From NCBI GenBank assembly GCA_016165875.1, contig JABBOT010000004.1:32269866-32333865 (forward strand): DNA of 64,000 nucleotides. Direction: 5' to 3'. This DNA comes from Acanthopleura granulata (Eukaryota; Mollusca; Polyplacophora; Chitonida; Chitonidae). Below, in pieces: positions 61,280 to 64,000 of this stretch. Both the position numbers and the translations under genes were made by a program. The notes beneath the pieces are model-generated. The model had not been told where the DNA came from and did not search any database. It saw only the letters and a list, made by a program, of their open reading frames with translations. Positions within the stretch are counted from its first letter, which is position 1; every line of letters starts with the position of its first letter.

Positions 61280-62495
61280 TGCAATCCTTTTAGCAATGGG
61301 TTTAGCTCATCGTGTTTAGCTAGGTGCGCTGCACTTCTGGAAGTAATCTGGTATTTAATGGAAAACCTGGTCTGTATCACACAGGCGAAATATCCCTCAT
61401 CGAGGGACATTGTTTGCATGTACGCTGTTGTAGGAAAGAACCATCCTGCAAAGCTGCCAGTTATCTAGATACTTTAAACACGTTGGGCATGGTATGAATT
61501 TCTATTACAGCTGCATACAACTCCTCTCCGATTTGAACTCCAACCTGACCTAATCATATTCGCAATATGCGTCCTAGAGACATCCCTTCAAATATCCTGT
61601 ACAGACAAAATATGAACACAGCTTGAGCATTACGTCTATAAGGTAATCTACCCTTATCACGCTGGTGTACTTCGACATATATTGAGGTGTGAAACTGATC
61701 ACGACAAGCAAAAGTGCTGATTGTTCTGGCCCGCATAGAAAGAAGGGGGATGGTTTGAGTTTATGTGCGTTCGCATGGTGACATGGCTATCATGGCGAAA
61801 GCTCTGTTTGTCAGTATAGTTTCGTGTACGGAACATTTAACACGTCGCTAAACTAGCGACTCTTGAGAACTCTTGAAATAGCTTTGAGCACAACTGGCTT
61901 TCATTCGTCCTGACGGGATATATAGGTGAAAGGAAGAGTGCTACGGAAGAATGCCGTTGTGCTTTATTTACCCCTTACGTAACGACGCCAACAGAAGGAA
62001 ATTGCAGTTACAGAAAGGAGCGTGATGTTCGGGTTTGAGACAATATTTATCCGCTTCACACACGCATTCCGTCCTCTCTTGGTTTCTGTACAAGAGTTAG
62101 GGCAAAGATATCGACCTTCCCCTCTATTCAATGTCCTTGGTGTGGAGAGCACATGTAGAACATTAACCCTTGAAGAGATAAGATACAGAAAGCAGTTTAC
62201 TGGCATAAAAATGACCTCAGCTTCACCTAATGATTTTCTGGCGAAAAATCTCTGTGCCCTCAGAGGTCAAAAGAATTCAATGACCATGAAGAGTACGCAT
62301 ACATGTGAAAAGAAACAACAAGCACGATAAGCAATGAACTTATGTGGGTAAATGCTCACTAACTGTGTAATAATATTCCCGACATTCTGCACTCTCTGAA
62401 CTCGGTCAGAACATAGCCCTAGCGTAATATAACGTGGTAATACAAGAGGTCACACAATGGATAAAAACACCATCAGCAGTTACTAAATTGGCATC
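61280..62495. other. no gene recognised
   Basis: A 102-codon frame (62022-62330) is open but shows no motif or splice context. Confidence 0.45.
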
Positions 62496-62499
62496 GTTG

Positions 62500-62560
62500 A
62501 CGATCGCTCACGGGTAAGTGGTGAAATCCAGCCACACCGCGGTTAGAGTTTTATTCTGTT
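62500..62560 (+). repeat. MITE left end fragment
   Basis: GGTAAGTGGTGAAATCCAGCC and TTAGAGTTTTATTCTG match the inner part of the left inverted end. Confidence 0.5.
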
Positions 62561-62564
62561 TATG

Positions 62565-63825
62565 GAAGAAAAAAGCCGAAACAGATAAATAAAATACAGC
62601 GATGTTGCTGACAGTATGTTACATCACAGTGGTGAAGAAAAACTGGTGCGAATGACAATGCAGCCTTCTTGAGATATTCTCTTGCACTCTCCAGACACAG
62701 ACCTTTGACGAGATATCCAAAGTATATATACATATTTTTGATCATGATCAAACATTCAAGATCACTTATTTGTGTTGCTATAAATATATAGGTGGGAAAT
62801 GCAGACCGACACGAAATTATGAAATGTTGATAGTTATATACGTCGACAAAGACGTACGAGTTTTTGTACGGATACAATCTTAACTCATTCCTTTGATCAC
62901 CTGTTTGAATATAAAGTGTGAAAGGTATTACAACATCGTCTTTAGCTTCTGCATTTTGTGGTGTAATATGTAGCGTTTAGAGACATTTCCTAAATGGATG
63001 GTGCCAGCATTCCATATTGTGTTCAATAGGCACAAATCTTTCATCTGTAGTCATAAAAAAAACACAACTGACCTGTCCGTCTAGAGTTATTGCCCTTATT
63101 TTAGTTTTTAAATCACTGCTTTAATCGACAAGAATAATAAGGATGCCCCAAAAGTATCATAACTAAATTCGTTTCACAATAATACAAGTCACCATCGTAT
63201 AGGTTAAAAACCATTGAGTATGGGGATAAGCAGCAAATAAATAGATAAAGCAAATCTTTGTTAAAAAGATTTTGTCTAAAGCAAATCATACAATAGACCA
63301 ATATACCAAAACACGGTTTAGTGCCATAACACAGATCACAGAAAGACGCTTTTATTGATAAGATGACGCTCACTGTGAAATTTCAAAATCCAATTAGAAA
63401 TTCGTAATATGAAGTTCGTCACTCTCACCTTAATTTTAAATGATTATACAAACTCGATGTAGAAAAAAATGTGTGTTAGTCCTTATTTCGTCAAATTGCC
63501 AGTTTGTGGTCTTTGATGACCTACATCGCTAGTTTGGAATAGGACAGAATGAGGAAATAAAACCTTTCATCAATAAAATAACTGAAATATATACGATAAT
63601 ATCATGCGTGGTTTTGACGAAAGGTTATTGAAAAATCCTATGTTCTGTCAGTGATAAGTTTCGTTACTATAAATTTTTTCCGTGTCTTGTTTTAAAAGCA
63701 ACTTTCCCACAACTTAGCACCAGGCGTTAAGCAGAATTATGTGAAAATCATGCACTGATGTTAGTTACAATCTGTTACATGTCAGGGGTCGAAATGCTGT
63801 GCTGTCATCATATTTGATACACATG
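62565..63825. other. no gene recognised
   Basis: The 105-codon minus-strand frame at 62560-62877 has a faint resemblance to the middle of Harbinger transposases, too weak to call. Confidence 0.4.
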
Positions 63826-63831
63826 ATATTG

Positions 63832-64000
63832 AGTTAATTCTTCTGCCTGGAACATTCTTTGTGTCTTTTTGTTATCTTAGAAGAGGTTTGACTGCCCTGT
63901 TGGAAACTGGTCTGCCGATTATTGACCCAGAAAGCCCATTTTGGTTGACAGCAGGTATACGAGCGTCGGTTCGGATGCCTGTGCTGGACCTGAAATCAAA
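63832..64000 (+). repeat. LINE-like tail, cut by the window end
   Basis: Contains CTTCTGCCTGGAACATTCTTTGTGTC, GTTGGAAACTGGTCTGCCGATTATTGACCCAGAAAGCCC and TTTTGGTTGACAGCAGGTATACGAGCGTCGG. It is one of the better-preserved tail copies. Confidence 0.75.

Noticed and set aside
62560..62877. Minus-strand frame as a Harbinger transposase middle region
   Set aside because: Only a vague resemblance, without the catalytic Asp or HD block. Too weak to annotate.
1..64000. CRISPR arrays, bacterial operons, phage genes
   Set aside because: No regularly spaced repeats with unique spacers, no tightly packed genes. The gene structure is eukaryotic.

Overview
The window looks like nuclear DNA of a mollusc. 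It is AT-rich and intron-rich with very low coding density. It holds copies of a tRNA-derived SINE whose 3' end (a GTGAAATATTCTTGAGTA block, then AAACACCAATCAAATAAA) resembles SINEs I know from bivalves and gastropods. It also holds a BEL/Pao LTR element, PIF/Harbinger remains, MITEs and a secreted chitin-binding deacetylase gene. Nothing bacterial is present: no operons, no Shine-Dalgarno sites and no CRISPR array. Species cannot be settled from sequence alone.

Layout. 1-320: no gene. 321-6781: a decayed but nearly complete BEL/Pao LTR retrotransposon (LTR, gag with zinc knuckle, DTGSS protease, YVDD reverse transcriptase, RNase H remnant, integrase, polypurine tract, LTR) with many stops, a fourfold in-frame 36-bp repeat and a deleted integrase core. 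6.8-18.8 kb: gene-poor DNA with SINE pieces, a 371-bp MITE with about 70-bp inverted ends and a LINE-like fragment. 18.9 kb: a possible signal-peptide exon behind a TATA box. 19.6-24.4 kb: a repeat nest of SINEs, Harbinger transposase pieces, LINE-like tails and one block of a roughly 170-bp satellite. 26.0-27.1 kb (minus): a possible three-exon gene for a small secreted protein. 30.15-31.33 kb: a GC-rich island with several long stop-free frames and a 60-bp tandem duplication.

37.3-44.2 kb (minus): the one confidently recognised host gene. It encodes a 606-residue secreted protein with signal peptide, chitin-binding (CBM14-like) domain, Thr/Pro/Arg-rich linker and CE4 polysaccharide (chitin) deacetylase domain, in two coding exons whose splice sites and phases match across a 5.07-kb intron. 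A TATA box lies 220 bp upstream of the start codon. 46-50 kb: more MITE and LINE-like pieces, microsatellites and a possible signal-peptide exon at 50.2 kb. 53.65-55.08 kb: a second, longer block of the satellite, many of whose units carry a palindrome matching the RFX X-box. 59-61.3 kb: an antisense LINE-like copy and a cluster of short palindromes. The window ends inside another LINE-like tail.

How it works together: the deacetylase is the only gene whose product can be placed. It would be secreted, bind chitin through its N-terminal domain and deacetylate it, as expected in a cuticle-, gut- or shell-related matrix. The rest is mainly transposon debris and tandem repeats, plus a few short candidate secreted-peptide exons that need transcript evidence.
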